Shown piece by piece: positions 16,323 to 26,106 of a DNA stretch of 64,000 nt. How positions within the stretch are numbered: the first letter of the stretch is position 1; every line of letters starts with the position of its first letter. The notes under the pieces are model-generated. The model ran no database searches, had not been told where the DNA came from, and was given only the letters and a program-made list of their open reading frames with translations. Position numbers and translations under genes: made by a program. The stretch is taken from positions 186,001 through 250,000 of the forward strand of contig NZ_RAPO01000003.1 of NCBI RefSeq assembly GCF_003610195.1, in the 5' to 3' direction. This DNA comes from Halopiger aswanensis. Its GTDB lineage: Archaea; Halobacteriota; Halobacteria; Halobacteriales; Natrialbaceae.

Positions 16323-17276
16323 ATGCGCTTTGGCTACCACAACGCGTCGTTCTATCCCGACGACCCGCAGCCGATCGAGGCGACCGTCGACCGGGCGAAA
16401 CGCCTCGAGGACGCCGGCTTCGAGTGGTTCTCCTGTATGGATCACCTCTGGCAGCTGCCCTTCGTCGGCGAGCGCGAGGAGCCCTTCTTCGACTGCTACA
16501 CGGTGCTGCCAGCCATCGCCCGCGAGACGGACTCGATGGAACTGAGCGCGCTGGTGACCAGTCCCCACTACCGAAATCCGGCGATGCTCGGGCGCATTCT
16601 CACGACGCTGGATCACGTCAGCGGCGGCCGGGCGGTGCTGGGTATCGGCGCCGGCTGGTTCGAGGAGGAGTATGCGGCCTACGGCTACGACTTCCCGGAC
16701 GTCAGTACGCGCGTCTCGCAACTCGCCGAGACGGTCGAGTTGATCGAGGCCATCTGGACCGAGGAGTCGCCGGTCACCTACCGGGGCGACCACTACGAGA
16801 TCGAGGACCTGATCCTCGAGCCCAAACCCGTTCAGGAGCCGCGTCCGGACGTGCTCGTCGGCGGGGGCGGCGAGCAACTGACGCTGAAGGCCGTCGCCGA
16901 CCTCGCGGACCGCTGGAACGTCCCCGGCGTCTCCCCCGACGAGTTCGAGCGCAAGTGCGACGTCCTGGCCGACCACTGCGAGACGTTCGGTACCGACTAC
17001 GACGCGATCGAGAAGACGGTGTTCCAGGGCGCAGTCATCCGCGAGACGACTGAGGAAGCTCACGAGGCCTACGAGGCGTTCCAGCGCGAAACCGACGCGG
17101 GCCAGCCGACCCCGCGCGAGGAGTACCGGGGCCTCGTCGGCACGCCCGGGGAGGTCAGCGCGGAGATCGAAGCCTTCGAAGAACGCGGCGCCGAGATGGT
17201 CATGCTCCGCGCCGAACGCGACGACCCCGAGACGCTCGAGTACCTGCTCGAGGAGATCGTGCCGGACCTGCGGTGA
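16323..17276 (+). CDS. LLM-class flavin (F420)-dependent oxidoreductase
   Basis: 317 residues with the luciferase-like TIM-barrel pattern: MRFGYHNASFYPDDPQPIE, FSCMDHLWQLP, LVTSPHYRNPAMLGRILTTLDHVSGGRAVLGIGAGWFEEEY and VLVGGGGEQLTLK. In Archaea this class usually uses coenzyme F420 rather than FMN, transferring hydride to or from small organic substrates. The window also encodes CofH for F420 synthesis, which fits. The substrate cannot be deduced. The ATG at 16323 is the only start that gives the conserved N-terminus. Confidence 0.9.
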   Translation: MRFGYHNASFYPDDPQPIEATVDRAKRLEDAGFEWFSCMDHLWQLPFVGEREEPFFDCYTVLPAIARETDSMELSALVTSPHYRNPAMLGRILTTLDHVSGGRAVLGIGAGWFEEEYAAYGYDFPDVSTRVSQLAETVELIEAIWTEESPVTYRGDHYEIEDLILEPKPVQEPRPDVLVGGGGEQLTLKAVADLADRWNVPGVSPDEFERKCDVLADHCETFGTDYDAIEKTVFQGAVIRETTEEAHEAYEAFQRETDAGQPTPREEYRGLVGTPGEVSAEIEAFEERGAEMVMLRAERDDPETLEYLLEEIVPDLR

Positions 17277-17377
17277 CGGCTCGGCTCGAGTCGCCTCACC
17301 GCCACTCCTCGGGCCCCTCGAGTGTCAATTCCGCGAGCAGTAGGCTTATCGCCGGGAACGTCGAACATCGGCATGGT

Positions 17378-18685
17378 ATGGCACAGCAAGAAGTCCAACA
17401 GGAGCTGTTCGTCGATCGGTACACGCTCGGCCTCGTCGGGCCGGACCAGGAGTGGGCGGGCACCGTCGCGGACGGCGGCACCGTCGAGACGTACACGCCG
17501 CCGGGCTGCTGGGGGCCGATGGTGACGCCGGAGTTCCGCGGCGGCCACGAGGTCACGCGACCGATCCGCGTCGAGGGCGCCGAGGTCGGCGACGCCGTCG
17601 CCTTGCACATCCGGGACGTCGAGGTGACGAGCATGGCCACGAGCACGGGGTCGATGGCCGAACGGGAGGGCGCGTTCGGCGACGATCCGTTCGTCGACCA
17701 CCGCTGTCCGGAGTGTGGCACCGAGTGGCCCGAGACGGTCGTCGAGGGCACCGGCGAGGAGGCGATCAAGTGCGCCGAGTGCGGCGCCAACGCTTCCTCC
17801 TTCGGCTTCGAGTACGGCTATACCGTCGCCTTCGACGACGATAACACGGTCGGGATCACCCTCGACGAGGACGCCGCCCACGAACTCGCCGAGAACGCCG
17901 ACGAAGTAATGGACATCCCCGAGAACTCCCGGCAACACCCCATCCTGCTGTACGAGCCCGGCGAGATGCCCGGCACCCTCGGCCGGCTCCGGCCGTTCAT
18001 CGGGAATATCGGGACGACGCCGCCGATCACGATGCCCGACTCGCACAACGCCGGCGACTTCGGCCAGTACCTCATCGGCGCCGAGCACGACTACGGCGTC
18101 GACAGCGAGGACGACCTCGAGGCTCGCACGGACGGCCACATGGACATCCCGCAGGTGCGGCCGGGTGCGACGCTGCTCTGTCCCGTCAAGGTCGACGGGG
18201 CCGGCGTCTACGTCGGCGACCTCCACGCCAACCAGGGCGACGGCGAACTCTCCCTGCACACGACCGACGTGAGCGGCACCGTCCGGATGGACGTCGAGGT
18301 CGTCACGGATCTCGAGCTGGACGGCCCCGTCCTGCTGCCGCCCGCGGAGGACCTGCCGTTCATCAGCAAGCCCTACAGCGACGAAGAGCGCGAAGCGGGG
18401 CACGCGCTTGCAGCCGAACACGGCGTCGACCTCGAGGACGACATGGGGCCGATCCAGGTGATCGGCTCCGGCGCGACGGTCAACGACGCCACGCAGAACG
18501 CATTCGACCGCGCGACGAAGCTGCTCGACATGAGCGAGGGCGAGGTCCGCTCGCGGTGTACGTTCACCGGCGGGGTCCAGATCGGCCGCCTCCCGGGCGT
18601 CGTCCAACTCGATATGCTCGCGCCGCTCGACGTGCTCGAGGACCGCGGCATCGCCGGCATGGTGCGCGACCAGTACGACCTGTAG
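17378..18685 (+). CDS. acetamidase/formamidase family protein with zinc-ribbon insert
   Basis: 435 residues from the ATG at 17378, with a CTTATC TATA-like box about 28-33 nt upstream. The family hydrolyses short amides such as formamide or acetamide to ammonia and the acid. Conserved parts include the N-terminal beta-rich domain (GGTVETYTPPG), MPDSHNAGDFG, and DLHANQGDGELSLH, which carries the metal or catalytic Asp/His/Gln residues. Unusually, residues 110-135 hold two CPEC/CAEC pairs, a zinc-ribbon insertion not found in the classical bacterial enzyme. Start-proximal neighbours give no metabolic context. Confidence 0.9.
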   Translation: MAQQEVQQELFVDRYTLGLVGPDQEWAGTVADGGTVETYTPPGCWGPMVTPEFRGGHEVTRPIRVEGAEVGDAVALHIRDVEVTSMATSTGSMAEREGAFGDDPFVDHRCPECGTEWPETVVEGTGEEAIKCAECGANASSFGFEYGYTVAFDDDNTVGITLDEDAAHELAENADEVMDIPENSRQHPILLYEPGEMPGTLGRLRPFIGNIGTTPPITMPDSHNAGDFGQYLIGAEHDYGVDSEDDLEARTDGHMDIPQVRPGATLLCPVKVDGAGVYVGDLHANQGDGELSLHTTDVSGTVRMDVEVVTDLELDGPVLLPPAEDLPFISKPYSDEEREAGHALAAEHGVDLEDDMGPIQVIGSGATVNDATQNAFDRATKLLDMSEGEVRSRCTFTGGVQIGRLPGVVQLDMLAPLDVLEDRGIAGMVRDQYDL

Positions 18686-18728
18686 GTGCGGGCGCGGGTC
18701 GGCCCGCCACGGCGGCGGCGACCGACGA

Positions 18729-19004
18729 CTACCGCGACCCGTCCCCGCCCTGCACCGCGGGAAAAACGGTTAGCGAGGCGTTTTCGCGGACCGGAGCCTC
18801 GAGCGCCGCGCGTTCGCCGTTGATCGAGACCCTGACGCTGGGTCGTATCACGTCGCCGTCGTAAAGGTGGGGTCCCGAACGCGGGTACGCGTCGACGAGA
18901 GCGGCGACGGCGTCGGCGACCGTGCCGCCTGCCCACTCGAGCGTGATCGTCTTGGCTCCGGTCGCGCTTCGAAGCGGACCGTAGACGGTGACCTCGGTTT
19001 CCAT
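18729..19004 (-). CDS. MoaD/ThiS-like ubiquitin-fold protein with internal Gly-Gly
   Basis: 91 residues (METEVTVYGPLRSATGAKTI at the start). The fold resembles MoaD, ThiS and the archaeal SAMPs, which end in Gly-Gly and are activated by an E1-like enzyme for sulfur transfer or protein conjugation. Here the diglycine is in AVQGGDGSR: four residues follow it, so the tail would have to be trimmed before activation, or the protein is not activated. The in-window SAMP1 at 45001 keeps a free Gly-Gly end. Start at 19004 chosen for the family N-terminus. Confidence 0.8.
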   Translation of the reverse strand: METEVTVYGPLRSATGAKTITLEWAGGTVADAVAALVDAYPRSGPHLYDGDVIRPSVRVSINGERAALEAPVRENASLTVFPAVQGGDGSR

Positions 19005-19123
19005 ACGCGGTAGTCGTCGGCCGGACGGATAGCTGTCACCGTCGTCCGGTTCTAGCTCACAGGAGCTGCTACTGAATCGACGCAGCAAATAGGACGGCGG
19101 CAACCGAGAACGAACAGACGGGA

Positions 19124-19330
19124 TCAGTCGTCGCTCGGCTCGGCACCGGCGGACGGCGAGGACTGCGCGGGCTGTGCGTCGGCCCAGTCGCCGTCGGTCT
19201 GCGAGAGGGCGGTGAACCCGACGATGACGAGGACGAACAGCGTCAGCATCCCGCTCGCGACGGCCGCGATCCCGCTGGTGAGGCTGAACGCGACGATACT
19301 CGCTGCGATTGCGGTGGCGGTGAGGCTCAT
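19124..19330 (-). CDS. small membrane protein of unknown function
   Basis: 68 residues with two hydrophobic helices (about 5-22 and 25-43) and an acidic Ser/Ala/Asp tail. Membrane character and haloarchaeal composition support a real gene, but I recognise no family. It lies between the MoaD-like gene and purC, all on the minus strand, separated by more than 100 nt on each side, so an operon is not evident. Confidence 0.65.
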   Translation of the reverse strand: MSLTATAIAASIVAFSLTSGIAAVASGMLTLFVLVIVGFTALSQTDGDWADAQPAQSSPSAGAEPSDD

Positions 19331-19492
19331 TGACGTTCGTTCGAATGTGGCTCGTCCCCCAATATGAGGGTTACTTATCGGTCGGTGGCACGAGACACGA
19401 TAGCGTTCGTCGTAGACGGCGATTCGCGTCGAAGCGGCAGTATCACCGCTAGAAGATCGGTGAAAACAGGAGAGGCGGGCGTTCGTGCCGGT

Positions 19493-20533
19493 CTATAGCC
19501 GTCGAACCGCACCGATCGCGCTCGAGAGCGGCGGCGCGTCGAACAACTCTCGGCCGGTGTAGGCGTTCGCGCCGGCGCAGTACATGTCGCGGGCGGTCTC
19601 GACGACCTCGTCCGCGAGCGGCTCCGGCTCGACGTCACACAGCGACTTCCAGTCGGCGATGTCCTCCCGCTTGGCTTCGGCCTTCGCCTGCTCGACCGCC
19701 TGCACCCACTCGGGCTGGGTGCGCTTGTGGTACTGGCGCAGCACCTCCTTCGAGAGCTGGGTGCCCTCGTAGCTGAAGCGGTTCTCGTCGAAGGTGCCGA
19801 CGACGTCCGCAACGCGGATCTCGCCCCGGTGATAGAGACACTCGATCTTGCCGTCCTGGTGGTCGAGGCCCGCGGCGTCGGCCTGGTCGGTGACGATCCG
19901 GTTGACCTCGAGCGCCAGGTCGGCGAGGGCGTCGACGTCGGCTTTCCCCGCGATGAAGTCGGCCTCCTCGCGGTCGAGGTAGCGGTCGCCCTCCTCGTAC
20001 TTCGTCGAGAACTCGACGATCGGCTCGTCGAGGTCGACGGGCTCGTCGGGCCACGAGTCCAGGTCGAGCCCGTGATCGGCGGGGTCGGTGCGGCGACGCA
20101 GACTCGAGCCGACCGGCACACGATTTCGGAAGACGATCTCGAGGGGGATCAGGTAGTTCTCCCCGGCCGCCTCGTGGTAGCTGTCGTAGTCGTACTCTCG
20201 CCCCTCGTTGGGCAGGTCCGGCACCTGCGTCAGGTCGATCGCCATCTCCCAGGGCGGACTCGAGGCCTCCTCGAGCGGGACGACCTCGCCGTTCTCACCG
20301 TTCTCGGCGCCGTGTTCGACGACGCCGCGGTAGTGGGTCGGCACGCCCTCGGACTCGAGCAGTTCGAAGTTGAAGGCGCCCATCGTACAGAGGCTGGCGC
20401 CCTTTTCGGGAATCTGGTCGGGCATCTTGCCCCAGTCGAACACCGAGTAGTCGTCGGTGAACACGAACGAGCCGCGGCCGAGCGAGTCGGCCGTCGCATC
20501 CTCCTCGATGCGGAATTCTTTGACGCTGGTCAC
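19493..20533 (-). CDS. purC: SAICAR synthetase PurC
   Basis: 346 residues from the GTG at 20533, which would give [16 protein letters not shown], the typical haloarchaeal opening; an in-frame GTG at 20542 adds three residues. PurC joins CAIR and aspartate with ATP to form SAICAR in purine synthesis. Family marks are [48 protein letters not shown] and [27 protein letters not shown]. It is longer than bacterial PurC (about 240), as is normal for this group. It is not next to the purSQ pair; purine genes are scattered in haloarchaea. Confidence 0.94.
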   Translation of the reverse strand: MTSVKEFRIEEDATADSLGRGSFVFTDDYSVFDWGKMPDQIPEKGASLCTMGAFNFELLESEGVPTHYRGVVEHGAENGENGEVVPLEEASSPPWEMAIDLTQVPDLPNEGREYDYDSYHEAAGENYLIPLEIVFRNRVPVGSSLRRRTDPADHGLDLDSWPDEPVDLDEPIVEFSTKYEEGDRYLDREEADFIAGKADVDALADLALEVNRIVTDQADAAGLDHQDGKIECLYHRGEIRVADVVGTFDENRFSYEGTQLSKEVLRQYHKRTQPEWVQAVEQAKAEAKREDIADWKSLCDVEPEPLADEVVETARDMYCAGANAYTGRELFDAPPLSSAIGAVRRL

Positions 20534-20710
20534 GCGTGCCACCTCGACGGACAGTCGCCGTGTCGCATACTCGAGTTGCCGAGGCCGTGGGCCAAGAAGG
20601 TTTCAGTATCGGCCGATCGGATCCATCATAATTATGGGTTGAAGACGGGGCGCCACGAGACGGCAAAAACAAGCGGACAGAGCCGCGAAGCGGGCCGACG
20701 GCCACAACAG

Positions 20711-20718
20711 ATTTTACA
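20711..20718 (+). promoter_or_regulatory. TATA box of the transducer gene
   Basis: ATTTTACA lies 22-29 nt before the ATG at 20740, the spacing of a leaderless haloarchaeal promoter; the surrounding 60 nt are AT-enriched. Confidence 0.65.
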
Positions 20719-20739
20719 CGATAGTGAAACATCTGCCAC

Positions 20740-23385
20740 ATGTTGGATTTCATCGAGCGGGTCGTTCCCGATCGGATTCGGGAAAGCTACCTCTTGAAGT
20801 TTGGCGTCAGTATTGCCGTTATTCTGGTCCTGACCAGCGCGGTCGCGCTGTTTTTCTACGTCGATATTACGGGCGACGTCACGACGAACGTCCAGGAGGA
20901 GATGGAACTGAACGCCGTCGGGGAGGCGAACGACTTCGCGGACTGGATCGACAGCCAGGAGCAGTCAGCGCGAATGCTCTCCTCGTACGGCGTGTTGACC
21001 GACGGCTCCGACGCGGAGATCGAGGCGACGTTAACCGAGGAACAGGAGTCGATGTCATCGGAGGTGTACGCGGTGCACTACGTCGATCTGTGGACCGAGG
21101 AGATCACGCACAGTAGCGAGCAAGGGGCGGTCGGCACCGACATCCGGGACCTGAATCTCACGCTCCACGTCAGGACGGAGGACAGGGTCTCTGAGTTCGA
21201 CTACCGCGGCGCGATGAACGACGACGTCGTCTACTCCGACGTCTACGAGCGCGACGGCGAGCAACTCGTCGCGTTCTTCGGAAAAGTGGCCGAGACGAAC
21301 GGCGACACCGCGGTGATGATCGAGATCTCCGCCAGCGAGATGGCGGACGGATTCGCCGATCCGATCGACGGCCAGTACACCGAGGTCGTCGACACCGGGA
21401 AGGGCGTCGTCGAGTTCAGCGGGAACGAAACCGCGATCCAGACGTCCTATCGCGAGGGGGACGAGAGCCACGTCGTCGACGCCATCGCGAATCGAGAACA
21501 CGCAAGCGGCATCGTCGAGTACGACGACACGGACGAGGTCGTCGCGTACGCCGACATCGGGAGAACCGACTGGGCGCTCGTCTCCCACGCGCCGCAGTCG
21601 AACGCCTACGCGCTCACCAGTTCCGTCGCCAGATCGCTCGGCGGCCTGATCGTCCTCTCGCTGGCCGGCTTCCTCGTGATCGGCGCGACGCTCGGCCGCA
21701 CGACCGCCCGCGCGATGGACGACCTCGCGACGAACGCGACCGCCCTCTCCCGCGGCGACACCGACATCGAAATCGACGACGACGGCCGACTCGACGAGGT
21801 CGGGCAGGTCCGAACCGCCTTCGAGGGCATCCGCCAGTACCTCGGGACGGCCGCAGCCCAGGCCGACGCCATCGCCCGCCAGGAGTTCGACGATCCCGCC
21901 CTCGAGCGGGACGTCCCCGGCCAACTCGGCGACTCCCTCGCGACGATGCGGCGCGAACTCGAGAGCTACATCGACGATCTCGAGGCCTCCAAAGCGGACG
22001 CCGAGGCGTCCAAGGAGGAGGCGGCCCAGGCTCGCCGCGAGGCCGAACAACTCGCCGAGCGCCTCGAGCGGAAAGCCGCCGAGTTCGGCGACGTGATGAA
22101 CGACGCCGCCGAGGGTGACTTCACCCGGCGGCTCGACGAGGACGTCGACAACGAGGCGTTAGCCGAAATCGCGACCGCGTTCAACGGGATGCTCGAGGAC
22201 CTCGAGGCGACGATCGTCGACATTCAGGAGCTGGCCGAGGACGTCGATCGGGTCAGCGCCGACGTGACGGGGCAGGTCGAGGAGATCGAACGGGCCAGCG
22301 GCGAAGTGAGCGAGTCCGCCGAGGAGATCGCCACCGCGACGGCGGACCAGAGCGACCGCTTCCAGGACGTCTACGGCGAGATGAACGACCTCTCCGCGAC
22401 CGTCGAGGAGATCGCCTCGACCGCCGACGACGTCGCGACCGTCTCCGAAACCGCCGCCGACCGCGCCGAGGACGCCAGCGAGGCGACCGGCGAGATCCGG
22501 ACGGAGATGAATCGGCTCGAGAACCGGGCGGAGGCGATCACCGACCAGGTCGCGCAACTGGACGAGGAGATGGACCAGATCCGCGAGATCGTCGATCTGA
22601 TCGACGACATCGCCGAGCAGACGAACCTGCTGGCACTCAACGCGTCGATCGAAGCGGCCGGCGCCGGCGAGGAGGGCGACGGGTTCGCCGTCGTCGCGAA
22701 CGAGGTCAAATCGCTCGCCGAGGAGACCGGCGAAGCGACCCAGGAGGTCGACGAGTTGATCAGCAGCGTCGAATCCTCGGTCGACGAGACGGTCGACGAG
22801 ATCGACCGCATGCGCGAGCAGGTCGACGAGGGGACCGCGGTCGTCGACGACGGCATCGAAGCGATCGACGCGATCGCCGAGCAGGTCGAGGAGGCCAACG
22901 CCGGCGTCCAGTCGATCAACGACGCGACCGACGAGCAGGCCCGCGCCAGCGAACGCGTCGTCACCATGGTCGACGAGGCGACCGAGATCAGCGAGGAGAC
23001 GAAAGACGAGACGGAAAACGTTGCCGCCGCCGCCGAAGAACAGACCGCGACTATCTCCGACGTCTCGGCCGGCACACAGTCGCTGACCGAGATGGCCGAC
23101 GACCTCCGGACTTCGCTCGACGCATTCACCGTCGGGGACGAGACTCGCGGGGTCGACGGGGCGGAAGCCCTCGAGAACGCGGCTCGAGACGACGCCGGAC
23201 TCGAAGCCGACTCCGACGACGACCACGCTCTCCCTGCGGACGGCACGGACGAGGACCCCCGCGCGCTCGAGGCCGCCGAAACGGACGCCGTGCCCGCGAC
23301 CGACGAAACCGACGAGGTGCCTCCCGCTGACGAAACCGACGTCGTCCTCGAGTACGACGAACGCGACGACTCGAGCGGGGAGTAA
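20740..23385 (+). CDS. methyl-accepting chemotaxis protein (haloarchaeal transducer)
   Basis: 881 residues. A membrane helix at about 14-38, an extracellular Cache-like sensor domain of about 245 residues, a second helix at 292-314, HAMP domains to about 370 and again after a coiled coil (near 450-500), then the methyl-accepting signalling domain. The conserved tip is at about 628-660 (NLLALNASIEAAGAGEEGDGFAVVANEVKSL). It would pass ligand signals through CheW/CheA to the archaellum motor. The last 90 residues are an acidic, low-complexity tail beyond the usual end. The ligand cannot be told. A similar transducer begins at 61905. Confidence 0.95.
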   Translation: MLDFIERVVPDRIRESYLLKFGVSIAVILVLTSAVALFFYVDITGDVTTNVQEEMELNAVGEANDFADWIDSQEQSARMLSSYGVLTDGSDAEIEATLTEEQESMSSEVYAVHYVDLWTEEITHSSEQGAVGTDIRDLNLTLHVRTEDRVSEFDYRGAMNDDVVYSDVYERDGEQLVAFFGKVAETNGDTAVMIEISASEMADGFADPIDGQYTEVVDTGKGVVEFSGNETAIQTSYREGDESHVVDAIANREHASGIVEYDDTDEVVAYADIGRTDWALVSHAPQSNAYALTSSVARSLGGLIVLSLAGFLVIGATLGRTTARAMDDLATNATALSRGDTDIEIDDDGRLDEVGQVRTAFEGIRQYLGTAAAQADAIARQEFDDPALERDVPGQLGDSLATMRRELESYIDDLEASKADAEASKEEAAQARREAEQLAERLERKAAEFGDVMNDAAEGDFTRRLDEDVDNEALAEIATAFNGMLEDLEATIVDIQELAEDVDRVSADVTGQVEEIERASGEVSESAEEIATATADQSDRFQDVYGEMNDLSATVEEIASTADDVATVSETAADRAEDASEATGEIRTEMNRLENRAEAITDQVAQLDEEMDQIREIVDLIDDIAEQTNLLALNASIEAAGAGEEGDGFAVVANEVKSLAEETGEATQEVDELISSVESSVDETVDEIDRMREQVDEGTAVVDDGIEAIDAIAEQVEEANAGVQSINDATDEQARASERVVTMVDEATEISEETKDETENVAAAAEEQTATISDVSAGTQSLTEMADDLRTSLDAFTVGDETRGVDGAEALENAARDDAGLEADSDDDHALPADGTDEDPRALEAAETDAVPATDETDEVPPADETDVVLEYDERDDSSGE

Positions 23386-23468
23386 GACGCCGGGCCGCGA
23401 TCCCAGACGAGCGCATCGGGTCGCCGTTATCACTACGCTTTTCTCACTGTATCCTCAGTGTAGTGACG

Positions 23469-24839
23469 ATGGAGCAACCGGTGACCGAGGCCGACCTGGC
23501 CTTTGACCACGTTCCCGAGACCGACCAATCGTTCGAGAACGCACTCGCGAAGGCGCGCGACGGCGACCGACTCACGGTCGACGACGCGATCGAGTTGCTC
23601 ACCACGGGAACCGACAGCGACGGCATCGACCGCCGTCGCAAGGAACGGGTCTTAGAGGCCGCCGATCGGCGGCGCGCCGAGGTCGTCGGCGAGGAGGTCA
23701 CCTTCACCGCGAACCTGAACAACAACGTGACGACGGCCTGTAACGTCGGCTGTCTGTTCTGTAACTTCAAGGACGCCGCCCACACCTTCGAGCGCGAGAC
23801 CGAGATGGAGACGGCCGGCTTCACGAAGACGCCCGAGGAGTCCCGCGAGATCGTCACGGACGCCGTCGAACGGGGCATCTACGAGGTCTGTTCGGTCTCC
23901 GGGCTCCACCCCGCGTTCGCGCTGGACGAGGAACACCGGGAGATCCTCGATGCCCACCCGAACCCGAAGGAAGTCAACTACAAGCCGCCCGAAGTCTACG
24001 AAACCAGCCCCGGGACCTACGTCGATCAGATTGCGGCGATGAGCGTCGACGGCGTCCACGTCCACTCGATGACGCCGGAGGAGGCCTACCACGCCCGCCG
24101 CGGGACCGACTGGTCCTACGAGGAGGTCTATCGCCGACTGAAGGAGGCCGGTCTCGACACGGTGCCCGGCACTGCCGCCGAGATCCTCGTCGAGGAGGTC
24201 CGAGACGTGATCTGCCCCGGCAAGATCGGCACCGACGACTGGCTCGAGGCGATGGAAGCCGCGGCCAACGTCGGCCTCGGGATGACCGCGACGATCATGT
24301 ACGGCCACGTCGAGAACGAGGCCCACCGCGCGCTCCACCTGAAACGGGTCCGGGACCTGCAGGACCGGACCGGGAACATCACGGAGTTCGTGCCCCTCTC
24401 CTTCGTCCACCAGAACACCCCGCTGTTCGAACACGACGTCGTCTCGAGCGGCCCGAGCACCGACGAGGACGAACTCATGATCGCCGTCTCGCGGCTCTTC
24501 CTCGATAACGTCGATCACGTCCAGTCCTCGTGGGTCAAGTACGGTGACGAGCAGGGGCTGAAGATGTTAAACTGCGGCGCGGACGACTTCATGGGGACGA
24601 TCCTCTCGGAGGAGATCACCAAGCGCGCGGGCGGGGGTTACGGCGAGTTCCGCTCGTTCGACGACTACGTCGAGATGATCGCCTCGATCGGACGGATTCC
24701 GGTCGAGCGGTCGACCGACTACGAGAAACGGCGCGTCATCGATCCCGACGATCCGCCGTTCGGCCCCGAACTCGGGCCGAAGGCGGACGGAACGCCGCTG
24801 CTCGAGGGTGACGAACGAGCGGTGCCTGCGGACGACTGA
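23469..24839 (+). CDS. cofH: F420 precursor synthase subunit CofH
   Basis: 456 residues from the ATG at 23469; a GTG six bases upstream is also in frame. CofH, a radical SAM protein, condenses tyrosine with 5-amino-6-ribitylaminouracil; CofG then completes 7,8-didemethyl-8-hydroxy-5-deazariboflavin, the F420 chromophore. Cluster cysteines C91-x3-C95-x2-C98 are in TTACNVGCLFCNF. Others include VCSVSGLHP, KPPEVYETSPGTYVDQI, GLGMTATIMYGHVE and FVPLSFVHQNTPLF. A CTTTTC box lies about 25-33 nt upstream and CACTG/CAGTG half-sites at 23445-23460 are close to the expected transcript start. CofG is not in the window. Confidence 0.95.
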   Translation: MEQPVTEADLAFDHVPETDQSFENALAKARDGDRLTVDDAIELLTTGTDSDGIDRRRKERVLEAADRRRAEVVGEEVTFTANLNNNVTTACNVGCLFCNFKDAAHTFERETEMETAGFTKTPEESREIVTDAVERGIYEVCSVSGLHPAFALDEEHREILDAHPNPKEVNYKPPEVYETSPGTYVDQIAAMSVDGVHVHSMTPEEAYHARRGTDWSYEEVYRRLKEAGLDTVPGTAAEILVEEVRDVICPGKIGTDDWLEAMEAAANVGLGMTATIMYGHVENEAHRALHLKRVRDLQDRTGNITEFVPLSFVHQNTPLFEHDVVSSGPSTDEDELMIAVSRLFLDNVDHVQSSWVKYGDEQGLKMLNCGADDFMGTILSEEITKRAGGGYGEFRSFDDYVEMIASIGRIPVERSTDYEKRRVIDPDDPPFGPELGPKADGTPLLEGDERAVPADD

Positions 24840-25086
24840 AACGGGAGCGGGCGACGGAACCGCGGTTTCACGGCCGGAAAACGGTCACGTCTCTCTTTTA
24901 TATGGTGTTGCGTACGCCGTAGTAACGAGCGAACGCCGCGTGCAGTCTGTAGCGCGGGTGCAGTGGTGGGACGACGCCGTTTCCGTCGTAATTCGCCTTC
25001 GGTTAGCCGTTAGTGTAGTAAAATAAATGTAAATGAGATAGAATATTTTTTATGTTGGCGGTTTTGATTGTAATTCGCACTGAAAC

Positions 25087-26106
25087 ATGAGCGGTACAAC
25101 AGCTACAATCCGAGACACGCTCGGGACGATCGCACGGTCGTACGTGACGGTCGTCGTCGTCGCGCTGCTCGTCGGCGCGGCGGTCGCCCCGATGGCGTGG
25201 GGCGCGACGAGCAGTCCGGACGGGACAGTCGCAGTAATCGAGATGGACCGATCGATAACCGAGTCGGTCGCGGACGGCGTGACCGACGACCTACGAGAAG
25301 CGCGAGAAAACGAGTCGATCGACGCCGTCGTCCTCCAGGTCGATAGCCCGGGTGGCGGCGTGACCGCAAGCGAGAGCCTCTACCTGGCCGTCGATCGGAC
25401 GGCCCAGGAGATGCCCGTCATCGCGAACGTCCAGTCGACCGGCGCGTCGGGCGGCTACTACATGATCGCGCCGAGCGACGAGATCTACGTCAGCCCGAGT
25501 TCGACGGTCGGCAGCATCGGCGTCCGAGCGACGTACACCGACATGCCGATGAGCGAGGGGATGATCGCGACCGGCCCGGACAAGGTCGGCTCGAACGAGG
25601 CCGAGATCAAGCGGCAAGTCGAGAAGATGAAACAGACGTTCATCGGGTCGGTGATGGAACACCGCGGCGACGACCTCGAGCTTAGCGAGACGGAACTCTC
25701 CTACGCGAAGACCTACACCGGCATGGAGAGCGTCGAGAACGGCCTCGCAGACGATATCGGCGACCGAGACGTCGCGATCGGCGCGGCCGCCGACCAGGCC
25801 GGCCTCGAGGACTACGACGTCGTCGAGATGGAACGCGACTCCCTGTCGTCGGGCCTGATTCTGCTCGAGGACGGAACGACGGCGGAACAGCCCCAGAGTC
25901 ACGAACAGACCTTCGGCGAGTACGGCAACGTCAACACGCCCGCGTTCCTCGCGCTGTGGGGTACCGTCGAGGGCGAGACCGTCGTCGAGACGAGCCAGCC
26001 GGCGGACGCCGACGCGACGACGCCAACCGCGGCCCAGCCCGCGGACGCAGAGGCGAGTACGGCGACGGACAACACGGCCGCCCAGCACGGAGGTGAGGGA
26101 GCATGA
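25087..26106 (+). CDS. sppA: signal peptide peptidase SppA (peptidase S49)
   Basis: 339 residues. One membrane helix at about 19-38 anchors the protein with its protease domain outside. The S49 fold is visible: VVLQVDSPGGGV, catalytic Ser S121 in QSTGASGGYYM, STVGSIGV, and a probable catalytic Lys K166 in GPDKVGSN. It digests signal peptides left in the membrane after secretion. The C-terminal 60 residues are low-complexity Thr/Ala/Glu. The last 4 bases overlap the next gene (ATGA), so the two are translated together. The 247-nt upstream gap ends in an AT-rich promoter (TATTTTTTATG at 25044-25054). Confidence 0.92.
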   Translation: MSGTTATIRDTLGTIARSYVTVVVVALLVGAAVAPMAWGATSSPDGTVAVIEMDRSITESVADGVTDDLREARENESIDAVVLQVDSPGGGVTASESLYLAVDRTAQEMPVIANVQSTGASGGYYMIAPSDEIYVSPSSTVGSIGVRATYTDMPMSEGMIATGPDKVGSNEAEIKRQVEKMKQTFIGSVMEHRGDDLELSETELSYAKTYTGMESVENGLADDIGDRDVAIGAAADQAGLEDYDVVEMERDSLSSGLILLEDGTTAEQPQSHEQTFGEYGNVNTPAFLALWGTVEGETVVETSQPADADATTPTAAQPADAEASTATDNTAAQHGGEGA

